This document shows, in pieces, positions 21,525 to 22,140 of a stretch of DNA of 22,140 nt. The stretch lies in the IMG/VR virus record IMGVR_UViG_3300044998_001116, positions 1 through 22,140 of that record; one strand, given 5' to 3'. Within the stretch, counting starts at the first letter, position 1; each line of letters starts with the position of its first letter. The position numbers and the translations under genes are program-made. Source of the stretch: a virus. The notes under the pieces were generated by a model, which had not been told where the DNA came from, searched no databases, and saw nothing but the letters and a program-made list of their open reading frames with translations.

Positions 21525-22112
21525 GTGTTTGAAATACTGCGCAGTGTGGTACAGACACTCGGCAATGCGTTCAGAGTAGTTTTTGCCATACTTGAACCCA
21601 TACTTAAACCTGTTTTAAGAACGGCATTTATGGCACTTGGCGAAGCGGTAAAGTTTGTGCTGAACATTGTCAAAGAGTTGGCAGGCTGGCTGAAAACCGT
21701 TACAGACAAGATTATGCAGGCAACCGATTGGGTAAAACGCAAACTCGGATTAGGTAAAAAACAGGAGATTAAAGAAAAAACCGAAGCAGGTACTCCTGCC
21801 GAAATTATGCTTGCCCAACCCGAAAAACCTGCTGCCAAAACAGCAGAAAGCGTATTTGATAAAACAAAAACAAACAATGACACAGAACTTGCCAAAGCCG
21901 ACACAGCTATCCAAAAAAACACACAGGAGATTATCAGTGGCGGAAGCAAACCTACACATATTACAATAAATATCAGCAAGTTTCAGGATTATATTCAGGT
22001 TACTACAAACAATCTGCAACAAGGAGTTCAGGATATTGAACGGCAATTAGAAGAAATGGCTCTACATGAAATTACTTGCAATCGGCGAGCTAGGAAGCTC
22101 ACCCTACGGTAA
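21525..22112 (+). CDS. Tape-measure protein, C-terminal fragment
   Basis: A 195-residue open frame from GTG 21525. The same frame is open back to 21429, with N-G-T-L-S-K-E-I-V-R-S-I-T upstream and no ATG, GTG or TTG start. The hydrophobic helical repeats (F-R-V-V-F-A-I-L-E-P-I-L-K-P-V), linker and ending (T-I-N-I-S-K-F-Q-D-Y-I-Q-V, then N-N-L-Q-Q-G-V-Q-D-I-E-R-Q) are typical of the C-terminal part of tape measures, whose full length is many hundreds of residues. The last residues (C-N-R-R-A-R-K) lie over a hairpin and look unrelated. A deletion or rearrangement removing most of the tape measure, and the sheath/tube genes, is likely. Confidence 0.55.
   Translation: MFEILRSVVQTLGNAFRVVFAILEPILKPVLRTAFMALGEAVKFVLNIVKELAGWLKTVTDKIMQATDWVKRKLGLGKKQEIKEKTEAGTPAEIMLAQPEKPAAKTAESVFDKTKTNNDTELAKADTAIQKNTQEIISGGSKPTHITINISKFQDYIQVTTNNLQQGVQDIERQLEEMALHEITCNRRARKLTLR
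22087..22100. repeat. Small hairpin GAGCT-AGGA-AGCTC
   Basis: GAGCT at 22087-22091 and AGCTC at 22096-22100 form a perfect five-base stem with a four-base loop, inside the last codons of the tape-measure fragment. It lies 15 bases before a larger hairpin. The pair may be a repeat element or a terminator. Confidence 0.35.
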
Positions 22113-22115
22113 ACG

Positions 22116-22140
22116 GTGCAACCCGCTGCGCGGGTTGCAC
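22116..22140. repeat. 11-bp perfect inverted repeat ending at the window edge
   Basis: Arms GTGCAACCCGC (22116-22126) and GCGGGTTGCAC (22130-22140) pair perfectly around TGC, a strong GC-rich stem four bases after the tape-measure stop. It stands out from the AT-rich surroundings. It could be a terminator (but no T-tract is visible) or a dispersed REP-like repeat at which an assembly breaks. Confidence 0.5.

Noticed and set aside
22068-22140. Start of another gene (ATG AAA TTA CTT) running off the window
   Set aside because: Only 24 codons are visible, overlapping a tape-measure end and the palindrome, and the frame reads through the repeat; not supportable as a gene.

Overview
The window looks like a Bacteroidota (Bacteroidetes) chromosome carrying most of a Mu-like transposable prophage. 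Many genes are preceded by the -7 element TAnnTTTG typical of that phylum, often only a few bases before the start codon, and classical Shine-Dalgarno sites appear at only some genes. No species can be named from the sequence.

Layout. (1) 1-2222, host side: three leftward genes resembling a DpnII-type restriction-modification locus, with a Dam-like alpha-class adenine methyltransferase (cut by the window edge), a beta-class DNA methyltransferase, and a PD-(D/E)XK endonuclease whose N-terminal part looks replaced. (2) 2046-2392: a 19-bp perfect inverted repeat and a four-copy 12-13-bp tandem repeat, the likely host/prophage boundary. (3) 2472-4577, leftward: tail genes (X-like, G-like, gp48-like, gp47/J-like). 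(4) 4642-4897: a rightward promoter driving a small broken gene. (5) 4912-10683, early region: a leftward S24/HTH repressor, then a tightly packed rightward operon of a Ner-like protein, transposase A, target-selection ATPase B, a secreted glucosaminidase-like protein, a coiled-coil protein, Gam, a Cys-rich protein and a replication-type protein. (6) 10711-17462, leftward late operon read from right to left: HTH regulator, small terminase, large terminase, fibre-like protein, gp36-like protein, a fused portal/minor head protein, gp45 spike-like and gp46-like. (7) 17578-22112, rightward late operon: ClpP-like prohead protease/scaffold, small head protein, major capsid, exported amidase endolysin, two holin-like membrane proteins, gp37-like tail protein and the C-terminal part of a tape measure. 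(8) 22087-22140: two hairpins, the second ending exactly at the window edge.

How it works together: the repressor presumably holds down the early promoter at 5723-5753. On induction A and B replicate the element by transposition while Gam protects DNA ends. The two late operons diverge from a 115-bp control region (17463-17577) that holds two -7 boxes, no recognisable -33 boxes and a 19-bp perfect palindrome, next to a small HTH gene that is a candidate late regulator.

The most unusual points are: baseplate genes gp45/gp46 separated from gp47/gp48 by the whole early region; the portal fused to the head protein with an extra, possibly nuclease-like C-terminal domain; the palindrome-centred late switch; and the tape-measure fragment directly after the gp37-like gene with no sheath or tube genes in view, which suggests an internal deletion or a defective prophage. 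I saw no reverse transcriptase, CRISPR array, tRNA or rRNA.
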